Assembly: GCF_003057875.1 (NCBI RefSeq)
Contig: NZ_PYXZ01000007.1
Span: 193,999 to 257,998 of the forward strand
Direction of reading: 5' to 3'
DNA length: 64,000 nucleotides
Source: Nocardioides currus
GTDB lineage: Bacteria; Actinomycetota; Actinomycetes; Propionibacteriales; Nocardioidaceae
Below are positions 42,558 to 51,051 of the stretch, piece by piece (positions within the stretch are counted from its first letter, which is position 1; each line of letters begins with the position of its first letter). The notes below the pieces were generated by a model. That model made no database searches, was not told where the DNA came from, and worked only from the letters and a program-made list of their open reading frames with translations. The position numbers and the translations under genes are program-made.

Positions 42558-44716
42558 GAGGCGGCTCCCTGCTGATGCTCGGACTGGTGGTCGGACTTCG
42601 CGGCGCGACGGTGGCGGTGCAGGATCGGCTCGGTGTAGCCGGAGGGCTGGGCCAGCCCGTCGAGGACGAGCTCGCGGGCGGCGCGGAACGCCACGCCGTC
42701 GTACGCCGGCCCCATCGCGACGTAGCCGTCCGCGGCCTGCTGCTGGTCCACCACGTCGGCCATCCGGCGGAACGCGGCGTCGACCTCGTCGGCCGTGACG
42801 ACGCCGTGGCGCAGCCAGTTGGCGACGTGCTGCGAGGAGATGCGGCAGGTGGCCCGGTCCTCCATCAGCGCGGTGCCGTGGATGTCGGGCACCTTGGAGC
42901 AGCCGATGCCGTCGTCGACCCAACGCTTCACGTAGCCGAGGATCCCCTGGAGGTTGTTCTCGACCTCGGCGATGCGCTCCTCCTCGGACCAGTCGGTCTG
43001 CTCGGCCAGAGGGACGGTGAGCAGGTCCTCGAGCGTCGTACGGCGCCCGCCGGCCAGCTCCTGCTGTCGAGCGGCGACGTCGACCTGGTGGTAGTGCAGC
43101 GCGTGCAGGGTGGCGGCCGTCGGCGAGGGCACCCAGGCGCACGAGGCACCCGATCGCGGGTGGCCGATCTTCTGCTCGAGCATCGCGGCCATCTCGTCGG
43201 GCATCGCCCACATGCCCTTGCCGATCTGCGCCCGGCCCTGCAGCCCGCAGGCGAGCCCGATGTCGACGTTCTGGTCCTCGTAGGCCGTGATCCACGGCGT
43301 GGACTTCATCTCGCCCTTGCGGATCATGGCGCCGCCGAGCATCGAGGTGTGGAGCTCGTCGCCGGTGCGGTCGAGGAAGCCGGTGTTGATGAAGGCGACG
43401 CGGCCGCGAGCGGCGTGGATGCAGGCCTTGAGGTTGGCCGAAGTGCGCCGCTCCTCGTCCATGATCCCGAGCTTGATCGCGCCCCGTCCCAGGCCGAGCA
43501 GGTCCTCGACGGCGGCGAACAGGTCGTCGGTGAAGGCGACCTCGTCAGGCCCGTGCATCTTCGGCTTCACGGCATACATCGAGCCGGCGCGGGAGTTGGC
43601 GAGCTCGCCGCGGCCCTGGAGGTCGACGAGGCTGCACAGCGCGGTCATCACCGCGTCGAGGACGCCCTCAGGCACCTCCTCGCCGTCGACGAGGACGGCG
43701 TCGGAGGTCATCAGGTGGCCGACCTGGCGCACGAACAGCAGCGAGCGGCCCGGGAGCACGACCTCGCCGTCGGGTCCGTCGTAGACCCGGTCCTGCTCGA
43801 GCCGGCGCGTCGTCGTGGTGCCGCCCTTGGTGACCTCGGCGGTCAGCGTGCCGCGGTTGAGCAGGAGCCAGTTGCGGTAGCCCGCGACCTTGTCGTCGGC
43901 GTCGACCGCGGCCACCGAGTCCTCGAGGTCCATGATCGTGGAGACGGCCGACTCCATCAGGAGGTCCTTCACCCCGGCGGCGTCCGTGCGGCCGATCTCG
44001 TCGTCGCGGTCGACCTGGACCTCGACGTGCAGGCCGTGGTGCACGAACAGCACCGCCTCGGGTGCGGCGGGGTCGCCGCGCCAGCCGACGAGCTGGCCGG
44101 GGTCGGCGAGCGCCGGGCTGAGTGTGCCGTCGTCGACGGCGTAGGCCGTCACGTCGGCGTGGCTGCCGTCCGCGAGCGGGACGTGCTCGTCGAGGAAGGC
44201 ACGCCCGCGGGCGATCACCTCCTCGCCGCGTCGGGGGTTGTACGACGTTCCGCGCTCGCGGCCGTCGGTCTCCGGGAGGACGTCGGTGCCGTAGAGCGCG
44301 TCGTACAGCGAACCCCAGCGGGCGTTGGCCGCGTTGGTCGCGAACCGTGCGTTGAGCATCGGCACCACCAGCTGCGGGCCGGCCTGGACCGCGACCTCGC
44401 GGTCGACGTCCTGCGTCTCGATGGTGAAGTCGGCCGGCTCCGGCACGAGGTAGCCGATGTCGCGCAGCAGCTGGAGGTAGCTCGCCTGGTCGGTGACCGG
44501 CCCGGGGTGGGCGGAGTGCCACTCGTCGAGGCGCGCCTGGATCTCGTCGCGGCGATCGAGCAGGGCGCGGTTGCGCGGGGCGAACTCCGTGAGGATGCCC
44601 TCCACGCCGCCCCAGAACGCGGCCTCGTCGAGGCCCGAGCCGGGCAGGGCCTCGTCGCGGACGAAGGAGTGCAGCACGGGCGCGATCTCCAGCCGGCCGA
44701 CTTGGATGCGGTCCAT
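42554..44716 (-). CDS. glcB: Malate synthase G
   Basis: This 720-aa single-chain enzyme condenses glyoxylate and acetyl-CoA to malate. Family stretches [38 protein letters not shown] and [28 protein letters not shown] are present, and full length matches MSG. A GAAAGGAC ribosome-binding site precedes the ATG. It is divergent from a GlcD-type oxidase, so glycolate oxidised to glyoxylate would be consumed here. Confidence 0.97.
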   Translation of the reverse strand: MDRIQVGRLEIAPVLHSFVRDEALPGSGLDEAAFWGGVEGILTEFAPRNRALLDRRDEIQARLDEWHSAHPGPVTDQASYLQLLRDIGYLVPEPADFTIETQDVDREVAVQAGPQLVVPMLNARFATNAANARWGSLYDALYGTDVLPETDGRERGTSYNPRRGEEVIARGRAFLDEHVPLADGSHADVTAYAVDDGTLSPALADPGQLVGWRGDPAAPEAVLFVHHGLHVEVQVDRDDEIGRTDAAGVKDLLMESAVSTIMDLEDSVAAVDADDKVAGYRNWLLLNRGTLTAEVTKGGTTTTRRLEQDRVYDGPDGEVVLPGRSLLFVRQVGHLMTSDAVLVDGEEVPEGVLDAVMTALCSLVDLQGRGELANSRAGSMYAVKPKMHGPDEVAFTDDLFAAVEDLLGLGRGAIKLGIMDEERRTSANLKACIHAARGRVAFINTGFLDRTGDELHTSMLGGAMIRKGEMKSTPWITAYEDQNVDIGLACGLQGRAQIGKGMWAMPDEMAAMLEQKIGHPRSGASCAWVPSPTAATLHALHYHQVDVAARQQELAGGRRTTLEDLLTVPLAEQTDWSEEERIAEVENNLQGILGYVKRWVDDGIGCSKVPDIHGTALMEDRATCRISSQHVANWLRHGVVTADEVDAAFRRMADVVDQQQAADGYVAMGPAYDGVAFRAARELVLDGLAQPSGYTEPILHRHRRAAKSDHQSEHQQGAAS

Positions 44717-44746
44717 CGAGGGACGTCCTTTCGTATTCGTGCACGG

Positions 44747-44767
44747 CGCAATAACCTCTCCGCAATA
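44747..44767. promoter_or_regulatory. Direct repeat in the glcB/glcD intergenic region
   Basis: CGCAATA occurs at 44747-44753 and 44761-44767. The surrounding 25 bases are the AT-richest part of the 99-bp divergent promoter region. It may combine a promoter and a regulator site. No GlcC- or FadR-like regulator gene is nearby. Confidence 0.35.
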
Positions 44768-44815
44768 TAGAAGGGCCGGCGTCACCGAGGTCGCCGAGCC
44801 GGAAGGGCGATCCGC

Positions 44816-46177
44816 GTGAGCCCCATCCAGGAACTCGTCGCCGAGCTCGGGAGCGACGTCGTCGTGACCGACGCGGAGCGGATGGACAAGTACCGCCGCG
44901 ACCGTGCGGACGACCCCGGGGCGGGCGTCCCGCTCGCGGTCGTCCGCGCCCGGTCGACCGCCGACGTGCAGGCCGCGGTGCGGTTCGCGGCGGCGCACGC
45001 CGTGCCGGTCGTGCCCCGCGGGGCCGGGTCGGGACTGTCGGGCGGGGCGTCGGCCGTCGACGGGTGCCTGGTCGTGTCGACGGAGCGGATGGCCGACATC
45101 GAGGTCGACCCGGTCACCCGCACCGCCGTCGTCCAGCCGGGGCTGATGAACGCGCAGGTGAAGGCCGCGGCCGCCGAGCACGACCTGTGGTACCCGCCCG
45201 ACCCGTCGTCGTACGAGATCTGCTCGATCGGCGGCAACGTCGCGACCAACGCCGGTGGGTTGTGCTGCGTGAAGTACGGCGTCACCACCGACTACGTGCT
45301 CGGGATGACGGTCGTGCTGGCCGACGGGTCCGCCGTCACGCTGGGCGGACCGCGCCTCAAGGACGTCGCGGGGCTCTCGCTGACCAAGCTCTTCGTCGGC
45401 TCGGAGGGGACGCTCGGCATCGTCACCGAGGTCGTGCTCCGGCTGATCCCGCGGCAGCGCCCGCCCGCGACGCTGGTCGCGACCTTCGCCACGCTGGACG
45501 ACGCCACGGACACGGTGCTGGCGATCACGCGGCAGCTGCGGCCCTCGATGCTCGAGTTCATGGACGGCCCGACGATCAACGCGGTCGAGGACCTGACGAA
45601 GATGGGCCTCGACCGCACCGCCGCGGCGATGCTGGTGATCCAGTCCGACGAGCCCGCCGGGCACGCCACCGCCGAGTGCGAGCTCATCGCGAAGCTCTGC
45701 AGCGAGCACAGCGCGACCGAGGTCTTCCACACCGACGACCCCGACGAGGGCGAGGCGTTCGTGGTCGCCCGCCGCAGCGCCATCCCGGCGGTGGAGCGCA
45801 CCGGCACCCTGCTGCTCGAGGACGTCGGCGTGCCGCTCCCCCAGCTCGGGGCGCTCGTCGACGGCATCGCCGCCATCGCCGCCGACCGCGACCTCACCAT
45901 CGCCGTGATCGCGCACGCCGGCGACGGCAACACCCACCCGCTGATCGTCTTCGACCCGGGCGACGCCGACATGACCGAGCGCGCACAGACGGCGTACGGC
46001 GAGGTGATGGACCTCGCCCTGCGGCTGGGCGGGACCATCACCGGTGAGCACGGCGTCGGTCGCCTCAAGCGACCGTGGCTCGCCGACTACCTCGGCCCCG
46101 ACGTGCTGGCCCTGACCCACAAGATCAAGGACGCGCTCGACCCGCAGGGGATCCTCAACCCCGGCGCTGGGTACTGA
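44816..46177 (+). CDS. glcD: FAD-linked oxidase, GlcD-type (glycolate/2-hydroxyacid dehydrogenase)
   Basis: A 453-aa flavoprotein with an N-terminal FAD-binding PCMH domain ([32 protein letters not shown]) and the C-terminal FAD-oxidase domain ending [13 protein letters not shown]...DPQGILNPG. This is the GlcD/DLD architecture. GlcE and GlcF, the partners in classical glycolate oxidase, are missing. It may act alone on D-lactate or 2-hydroxyglutarate, but the divergent malate synthase supports glycolate. Confidence 0.88.
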   Translation: MSPIQELVAELGSDVVVTDAERMDKYRRDRADDPGAGVPLAVVRARSTADVQAAVRFAAAHAVPVVPRGAGSGLSGGASAVDGCLVVSTERMADIEVDPVTRTAVVQPGLMNAQVKAAAAEHDLWYPPDPSSYEICSIGGNVATNAGGLCCVKYGVTTDYVLGMTVVLADGSAVTLGGPRLKDVAGLSLTKLFVGSEGTLGIVTEVVLRLIPRQRPPATLVATFATLDDATDTVLAITRQLRPSMLEFMDGPTINAVEDLTKMGLDRTAAAMLVIQSDEPAGHATAECELIAKLCSEHSATEVFHTDDPDEGEAFVVARRSAIPAVERTGTLLLEDVGVPLPQLGALVDGIAAIAADRDLTIAVIAHAGDGNTHPLIVFDPGDADMTERAQTAYGEVMDLALRLGGTITGEHGVGRLKRPWLADYLGPDVLALTHKIKDALDPQGILNPGAGY

Positions 46178-46210
46178 GCCCCACCGACCCGACCACGAAG
46201 GAGAGCGACC

Positions 46211-46384
46211 ATGACCTCGTCCCACGACCCGAGCACCCCGGACGTCGACACCCCGGACGTCGACACCCCGGACGTCGACACCGACCCGGCCCACGACACC
46301 GACCAGGACGAGGGGTGGTCGTCCGAGGGCGGCGCCACCCCGTCCGGACCGGCCACGGCGACGGACGACGGCGACGACGACTAG
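46211..46384 (+). CDS. Small acidic disordered protein with TPDVD repeats
   Basis: A 57-aa protein (ATG at 46211, TAG at 46382) with an excellent AAGGAGAG ribosome-binding site. It is Asp/Thr/Pro-rich, contains no membrane segment or cysteine, and carries three perfect copies of T-P-D-V-D encoded by a 15-bp repeat; it ends in DDGDDD. Function is unknown and it looks intrinsically disordered. A weak GGGTAC at 46169 could serve as promoter, without the CATG seen elsewhere. Confidence 0.7.
   Translation: MTSSHDPSTPDVDTPDVDTPDVDTDPAHDTDQDEGWSSEGGATPSGPATATDDGDDD
46235..46279 (+). repeat. 15-bp perfect tandem repeat, three copies
   Basis: ACCCCGGACGTCGAC is repeated three times at 46235, 46250 and 46265 and stays in frame in the acidic small protein. 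Copy number could vary between strains. Confidence 0.9.
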
Positions 46385-46445
46385 TCACCGCCGCTGAGTC
46401 ACGAGCCCGGTGACGAGCCCGATGACGAGCCCGATGGCCGCGTCC

Positions 46446-46592
46446 TCAGACCGGGTCGGGGGCGGGCACGACCTGCGGTCCGGTCGAGGGATCGGGGTCG
46501 ACCACGGGCTCGCCCGGCTCGGTCGGCAGCGGGTCGCCGGCGGGGACCACCTCGGGGTCGGGGGGCTGCGGTGCGCTGGGGGTCGTCGTCAT
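46446..46592 (-). CDS. Small proline-rich protein with stress-type promoter
   Basis: A 48-aa protein beginning MTTTPSAPQPPDPEVVPAGD and ending in PAPDPV, with about a third proline and many acidic residues. It has no membrane segment and is probably unstructured. No ribosome-binding site is seen, but a CATG-N14-GGGTAC promoter ends 8 nt before the ATG, which fits a leaderless message and supports the start. Unknown function. Confidence 0.6.
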   Translation of the reverse strand: MTTTPSAPQPPDPEVVPAGDPLPTEPGEPVVDPDPSTGPQVVPAPDPV

Positions 46593-46600
46593 GTCGTCAG

Positions 46601-46624
46601 GTACCCATCGCCGACATGACCATG
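46601..46624 (-). promoter_or_regulatory. CATG-N14-GGGTAC promoter (for the Pro-rich protein)
   Basis: On the minus strand CATG (46621-46624) is followed after 14 nt by GGGTAC (46606-46601), 8 nt before the ATG at 46592. The layout resembles the GNNT-N14-16-GGGTAC/T consensus of Streptomyces sigma-B-type promoters. Confidence 0.6.
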
Positions 46625-46662
46625 ATCGACGCCCGCCGGAGGCGGTGGCGCCGCGGCACTGG

Positions 46663-46687
46663 CATGACCCGACGCTCGCGCGGGTAC
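46663..46687 (+). promoter_or_regulatory. CATG-N15-GGGTAC promoter (acyl-CoA dehydrogenase-like operon)
   Basis: CATG (46663-46666), 15 nt, then GGGTAC (46682-46687), ending 9 nt before the ATG at 46697. It is divergent from the promoter at 46601-46624. Confidence 0.6.
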
Positions 46688-46696
46688 CCGCCGCCC

Positions 46697-47764
46697 ATGA
46701 CGACCACCCCCTCGGGAGAGCCGGTCCTGCTCGACGAGCTGACGACGGCAGGGACACGCGAGCTCGCCGCCCTCGGCGCACGGGCCGCAGCCGTCGCCGG
46801 GGACGTCGACGCGGCACTGGAGCTGGCCGCCGACGTGGGAGCGTCCCTGCCGCGGCCGGGATCGGGCCAGTCCGCCTTCGTCTGGTCCGTGCTGGCCACG
46901 CTCGGCGCGTCCGACCTGACCGTCGCCCGGGTGCTGGAGCCGCACCTCGACGCGATCGCGATCCTCGACCAGGCCGGCGAGCCCGCCGGACCGGGGACGT
47001 GGGGCGTCTTCGCGGCCGAGGGGCCGGGCGAGCCGCTGCGCGCGAGCAGCGCCGCGACGGGCGACGGGGCGGGCGGCGGGGCGGCGTACCGCCTCGACGG
47101 GCGCAAGCACTGGTGCTCCCTCGGTGCCGTGCTCGACCACGCGCTCGTCAGCGCCTGGGTCGGCGACCGTCGACAGCTGTTCGCCGTCGACCTGCAGGCC
47201 CCGGGCGTCCGGGCGGTGGCCGGGACCTGGGTCGCGCGCGGGCTCGCCGACGTCGACTCCGGCCCCATCGACTTCGACGGCGCGAGCGCGCGGGCGGTCG
47301 GCGAGCCGGGGTGGTACCTCGAGCGGCCGGGCTTCGCCTGGGGCGGGATCGGGGTGGCCGCCGTGTGGTTCGGTGGCGCGGTCGCGCTGGCCCGACGCAT
47401 CCGCACGAGCGCGACGACGCGGCCTCCCGACCAGGTCGGGCTCATGCACCTCGGAGCGGTGGACGCCGCCCTGCACGCGGCCCGCTGCACCCTGTCCCAC
47501 GCTGCCGCGGCACTGGACGCGGGCGAGCTGACCGGCGACGCCGGTGCCCGCGCGGCGCTGCGCGTGCGCGAGGTGGTGGCGCTGGCCGCCGAGGACGTCC
47601 TGCGCCGCGCAGCGCACGGGCTCGGACCGGGTCCGCTGGCCACCGACGAGGACCACGCTCGGCGCGTCGCCGACCTCGAGCTCTACCTCCGTCAGTGGCA
47701 CGCGGAGCGCGACCAGGCTGCCCTGGGACAGGCCGTGGGCGCCGCGGGACCCGCCCCGTGGTGA
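46697..47764 (+). CDS. Acyl-CoA dehydrogenase-like protein, degenerate
   Basis: A 355-aa protein with the overall acyl-CoA dehydrogenase layout (helical N-terminus, beta domain with DGRKHWCSLGAVLDHALVSAW, helical C-terminus), but without a recognisable catalytic-Glu motif of the YEGTN type, so its chemistry may differ. It starts the operon that continues with the PIG-L/methyltransferase fusion (GTGA overlap) and a glycosyltransferase. It may act on a carrier- or sugar-linked acyl group; this is inference. Confidence 0.75.
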   Translation: MTTTPSGEPVLLDELTTAGTRELAALGARAAAVAGDVDAALELAADVGASLPRPGSGQSAFVWSVLATLGASDLTVARVLEPHLDAIAILDQAGEPAGPGTWGVFAAEGPGEPLRASSAATGDGAGGGAAYRLDGRKHWCSLGAVLDHALVSAWVGDRRQLFAVDLQAPGVRAVAGTWVARGLADVDSGPIDFDGASARAVGEPGWYLERPGFAWGGIGVAAVWFGGAVALARRIRTSATTRPPDQVGLMHLGAVDAALHAARCTLSHAAAALDAGELTGDAGARAALRVREVVALAAEDVLRRAAHGLGPGPLATDEDHARRVADLELYLRQWHAERDQAALGQAVGAAGPAPW

Positions 47765-49080
47765 CGGCGCCCGCCTTCCGCCACGACCGGCCCGGCACAC
47801 CCGAGGAGGCCTGGTCGCGGTCGCTGGCCGACCGCGACGTGCCGCCCCTCCGCCTCCCGGCCACGGCACGCCGGCTGCTCGTCCTCGGCGCCCACCCGGA
47901 CGACGAGGCGCTGGGCGCGTCCGGGCTGATGCGGTCGGCCTCGCTCGCCGGGTGGGAGGTCGGCGTGCTGTGCGCGACCTCGGGCGAGGGCTCGCACCCC
48001 GACTCCGTCACCCTGTCCCCCGCCGGGCTGGCGACCGTCCGGCGCCTCGAGCTCAGCGCGTCCGTGGCCGTGGCGGCACCGGCCGCGACGACGGCGTGCC
48101 TCGGGCTCCCGGACGGCGACGTCGCGTCCCACGTCGACGAGCTGGTCGACCACGTGGTCGCCGCGATCGGCACCCAGGGCAGCGAGGTGGTGCTGTGTGC
48201 CCCGTGGCGCTCCGACGGTCACCCCGACCACGAGGCGGTCGGCCGCGCGGCGGCGATCGCCGCCGGACGCACCGACGCGCACCTGCTCGAGTACCCGATC
48301 TGGCTCTGGCACTGGGGCCACGACGCGGACCTGCCGTGGGACGACGTACGGCGCCTGCCCCTCGACGAGGACGCGCGCGCCACCAAGCGTGCGGCGATCG
48401 CCGCGCACGCCACCCAGATCGCACCCATCTCGCCCGCCCCGGGCGACGAGGTGCTGCTCACTGCGGAGGTGCTCGCCCACTTCGACCGCGCCGACGAGCT
48501 GTTCGTCGAGACGACCGGGCGGGTCCCCGACGACGCTCTCGAGCGCGTCCATCGTGACGACCCGGACCCGTGGGAGGTGGACTCCTTCTACGAGCGCCGC
48601 AAGCGCGCCGTCACCCTCGCCGCGCTGCCCCGCGAGTCCTACGGGCGGGCGCTCGAGGTCGGCTGCTCCGTGGGCGCCCTCGCCGTCGACCTGGCGACGC
48701 GGAGCGAGCGGCTGCTGGCCGTGGACGCGAGCGAGGCGGCGGTCGCAGCGGCCCGGCACCGCGTCGCCGGGCTCCGCGACGTCGAGGTCCGACGCATCGA
48801 CGTACGCACCGAGTGGCCCGACGGGGCCTTCGACCTCGTGTCGATCTCCGAGGTGGGCTACTTCCTGAGTCCCCGTGCGCTCGGCGAGCTGGTCGAGCGC
48901 AGCCTGGCGTCGTTGACGCGCGACGGACACCTGCTCCTGTGCCACTGGCGGCACCAGCCGGTCGGCTGGCCGCTCGCGGGGCCCGCCGTCCACGCCGCGT
49001 TCCTCGCCACCGGAGCGCCGGTGCTCGTCGCGCACGACGAGCCCGACTTCCTGCTGCACGTCCTGGGGCGACCCGCGTGA
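47761..49080 (+). CDS. Bifunctional PIG-L deacetylase / SAM-dependent methyltransferase
   Basis: A 439-aa fusion. Residues about 35-235 are a PIG-L (LmbE) zinc deacetylase with the metal motif LGAHPDDEALGASG and a second HPDHEAVG. Residues about 270-430 are a class I methyltransferase with motif I ALEVGCSVGALAVDLA and an acidic motif II (LLAVDASEAAV). PIG-L enzymes remove N-acetyl from sugars such as GlcNAc-inositol. Start GTG overlaps the preceding stop, and the end overlaps the next gene's GTG. A modified glycolipid or glycoside product is implied. Confidence 0.87.
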   Translation: MTAPAFRHDRPGTPEEAWSRSLADRDVPPLRLPATARRLLVLGAHPDDEALGASGLMRSASLAGWEVGVLCATSGEGSHPDSVTLSPAGLATVRRLELSASVAVAAPAATTACLGLPDGDVASHVDELVDHVVAAIGTQGSEVVLCAPWRSDGHPDHEAVGRAAAIAAGRTDAHLLEYPIWLWHWGHDADLPWDDVRRLPLDEDARATKRAAIAAHATQIAPISPAPGDEVLLTAEVLAHFDRADELFVETTGRVPDDALERVHRDDPDPWEVDSFYERRKRAVTLAALPRESYGRALEVGCSVGALAVDLATRSERLLAVDASEAAVAAARHRVAGLRDVEVRRIDVRTEWPDGAFDLVSISEVGYFLSPRALGELVERSLASLTRDGHLLLCHWRHQPVGWPLAGPAVHAAFLATGAPVLVAHDEPDFLLHVLGRPA

Positions 49081-49775
49081 GCACGCCGCTCGCCGTGGCG
49101 GTGGTCATCCCCGCTCGGGACGAGGAGGCGCTGCTGCCGGGCTGCCTCGACTCGGTGTCCCGCGCGGTCCGTGCGCTCGGCCGGGAGCACCCGGAGGTGC
49201 GCTGCCGGACATTCGTGGTGCTCGACTCGTGCCACGACGGGACGGCGGGGATCGTGGCCGGACGTCGCGACGTGAGCGCGGTCCCGGTGCAGGCGGGATG
49301 CGTCGGTGCCGCCCGCGCGGCCGGCGTCGACGCGGCGGCCGTGTGGTCCGGTCGCGCCGCCGCCCCGCGGGTCTGGATCGCGAACACCGACGCGGACAGC
49401 ACCGTCCCCGAGCACTGGCTGGTGGACCAGGTGCGCTTCGCGACCGCGGGACTGACGCTGGTCGTCGGCACCGTCGAACCCACCGCCGGCGACCTCACGG
49501 CCGAGGAGATGGTCCTGTGGCGGGCCCGCCACAGCGTCGGCGACGGTCATCAGCACGTCCACGGCGCCAACCTCGGCTTCACGCTGGCCGCCTACCGCGC
49601 GGTCGGCGGCTTCCGTCCGCTACGGGTCCACGAGGACGTCGAGCTGGTCGCCGCGATGCGCGCCGACGGGGTCGCCACGGTGGCGACCGGCAGCCTGAGC
49701 GTCACCACGTCGGGGCGCCGGCACGGCCGCGCTCCGGACGGCTTCGCCGCCTACCTCGACGGGCTGGGTGCGTAG
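49077..49775 (+). CDS. Family 2 glycosyltransferase
   Basis: A 232-aa GT-A fold enzyme. The N-terminus VAVVIPARDEEALLPGCLDS binds the nucleotide sugar, IANTDADSTVP supplies the metal-binding Asp motif, and GANLGFTLAAYRAVGGF plus HEDVELVAAM form the acceptor/catalytic region. No membrane helices. Third gene of the coupled operon, it presumably builds the sugar conjugate that the PIG-L/methyltransferase protein modifies. Confidence 0.88.
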   Translation: MSTPLAVAVVIPARDEEALLPGCLDSVSRAVRALGREHPEVRCRTFVVLDSCHDGTAGIVAGRRDVSAVPVQAGCVGAARAAGVDAAAVWSGRAAAPRVWIANTDADSTVPEHWLVDQVRFATAGLTLVVGTVEPTAGDLTAEEMVLWRARHSVGDGHQHVHGANLGFTLAAYRAVGGFRPLRVHEDVELVAAMRADGVATVATGSLSVTTSGRRHGRAPDGFAAYLDGLGA

Positions 49776-49782
49776 GAGGCCA

Positions 49783-49803
49783 CCGGCCCGCCGAGCGGGT
49801 CGG
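49783..49803. terminator. Bidirectional terminator after the glycosyltransferase operon
   Basis: CCGGCCCGC and GCGGGTCGG pair with one mismatch around a CGA loop. It lies between the glycosyltransferase stop and the convergent SRPBCC stop. Confidence 0.6.
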
Positions 49804-49805
49804 CG

Positions 49806-50237
49806 TCAGAGCGCGCGCAGGTGCTCCTCGAGGCTCTCGGCCACGCGGTCGGCGAGCAGCTTGAGCCCGGCGGGCATGAGCGGCTCGGCCAGCTTGGCGG
49901 CCCCGTGCGGGGTGAACTCCGCGTGGTAGGTGAGCTCGGTGCCCGACGCGGTCGGGCGCAGCGTGATGGTGTCGAGCAGGGTCAGCGAGCCGGCGTCGCC
50001 GGCGAGCTGCATCCGCTGGTTCTCGACGAGCTCCTTGACCTCGTAGTCGACCTCCTGCTCGGAGCCGAGGAACTTCGACACGTTGTGGTAGCGCGTGCCC
50101 ACTCCCCCGTCGCCGGAGGTGCGCTCGGTCCTGACGGTCGGCGGGTCCCACTCCTCGGTGTTGGTCCAGTCGCTGATGTACGTCCAGACCCGCTCCACGG
50201 GCTGGTCCACGGTGATCGTGCGTTCCACGGACGGCAT
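49806..50237 (-). CDS. SRPBCC-family protein
   Basis: A 143-aa START/Bet v1-like protein with TITVDQPVERVWTYISDWTNTEEWDPP, typical of polyketide cyclase/dehydrase or lipid-binding members. Start 50237 has AAAGGAC. It carries its own CATG-N15-GGGTAC promoter, 36 nt upstream of the ATG. Ligand unknown. A second SRPBCC gene occurs at 60433 behind the same type of promoter. Confidence 0.85.
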   Translation of the reverse strand: MPSVERTITVDQPVERVWTYISDWTNTEEWDPPTVRTERTSGDGGVGTRYHNVSKFLGSEQEVDYEVKELVENQRMQLAGDAGSLTLLDTITLRPTASGTELTYHAEFTPHGAAKLAEPLMPAGLKLLADRVAESLEEHLRAL

Positions 50238-50273
50238 GGGTCGTCCTTTCGTCGAGGTCGGTGTGGCTGCGCC

Positions 50274-50298
50274 GTACCCCCCGTGTCGCCCGTCCATG
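50274..50298 (-). promoter_or_regulatory. CATG-N15-GGGTAC promoter (SRPBCC gene)
   Basis: On the minus strand CATG (50298-50295), 15 nt, then GGGTAC (50279-50274), 36 nt before the start codon. Confidence 0.6.
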
Positions 50299-50308
50299 TG
50301 CGCGGCGG

Positions 50309-50965
50309 TCAGGAGCGACCCGGCACCCAGTCCAGGCCCAGCAGGTCGCCGGGCACCTCCTCGACGCGCAGCGCGCCGGACTCCAGCAGCTCGGCGCGAC
50401 CGAAGCCACCCGAGCGCAGCGCGACGCAGCCGATCCCCGCGGCCTCGGCCGAGCGGACGTCGTAGACCGTGTCGCCCACGAGGACCGCGTTGTCGACGTC
50501 GCCCAGCCTGTCCAGGGTCTCCTGCACGAGGTCGGGCGCCGGCTTGGACGCGTCCACGTCCTGCGACGTGACGAGCTCCGCGATGTCCGACCCGATGCCG
50601 AGCAGGTCGACCGCCTCGCGGGCGAACTGCGGGTCGCCGGACGAGGCGAGCGCCACGACGTGCCCCTCACGGGCCAGGAGGCGGACGAGCTCCGACGCGC
50701 CGGGCAGCGGGCGGACCTCGGCCCGCAGCTCGAGGTACTCCTCGCGCCAGGCGTCGCGCAGGTCGTCGCCGTACCGCTCCTCCGTCTCGTCGTCCGCGAC
50801 CTCCGCGACCAGCCGGTCCCCGCCCATGCCGATCGAGCGGTGGACGCGCCACATCGGCGGGACGTCGGTGAGGCGGGCGAAGGCACGCAACCATGCGACC
50901 GCGTGGTGGTAGGTCGAGTCGACGAGGGTGCCGTCGATGTCGAAGAGGACTGCTGAGGTGGTCAT
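50309..50965 (-). CDS. HAD-superfamily phosphatase
   Basis: A 218-aa HAD hydrolase of the beta-phosphoglucomutase/phosphoglycolate-phosphatase type. Motif I is LFDIDGTLVDST, motif II LASSGD, motif III KPAPDLV and motif IV VLVGDTVYDVRSAEAAG, with a helical cap between. Start 50965 is supported by GGGTAC 8 nt upstream, consistent with leaderless transcription from the bidirectional promoter shared with the F420-type gene. Substrate unknown. Confidence 0.88.
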   Translation of the reverse strand: MTTSAVLFDIDGTLVDSTYHHAVAWLRAFARLTDVPPMWRVHRSIGMGGDRLVAEVADDETEERYGDDLRDAWREEYLELRAEVRPLPGASELVRLLAREGHVVALASSGDPQFAREAVDLLGIGSDIAELVTSQDVDASKPAPDLVQETLDRLGDVDNAVLVGDTVYDVRSAEAAGIGCVALRSGGFGRAELLESGALRVEEVPGDLLGLDWVPGRS

Positions 50966-50973
50966 CCGCGGAC

Positions 50974-51017
50974 GTACCCGCGCCACTCGTCCACATGCGC
51001 CGGTCACGAGCGGGTAC
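50974..51017. promoter_or_regulatory. 44-bp bidirectional promoter sharing one CATG
   Basis: GTACCC (50974-50979), 14 nt, CATG (50994-50997), 14 nt, GGGTAC (51012-51017). The self-complementary CATG could serve as the -35 for both directions: HAD gene leftwards (leaderless) and the eight-gene polyketide operon rightwards (34 nt before its first ATG). The arms also match as an inverted repeat (ACTCGT/CACGAG). Confidence 0.68.
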
Positions 51018-51051
51018 GGCGGGTTCCCAGCGTCCACGCGAGGAGACCACC

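Noticed and set aside
46149..46174. GGGTAC promoter for the 57-aa acidic protein
   Set aside because: GGGTAC is present but lies in the last codons of glcD, and CATG is replaced by GGAT at N16. The fit is too weak to list with the others.
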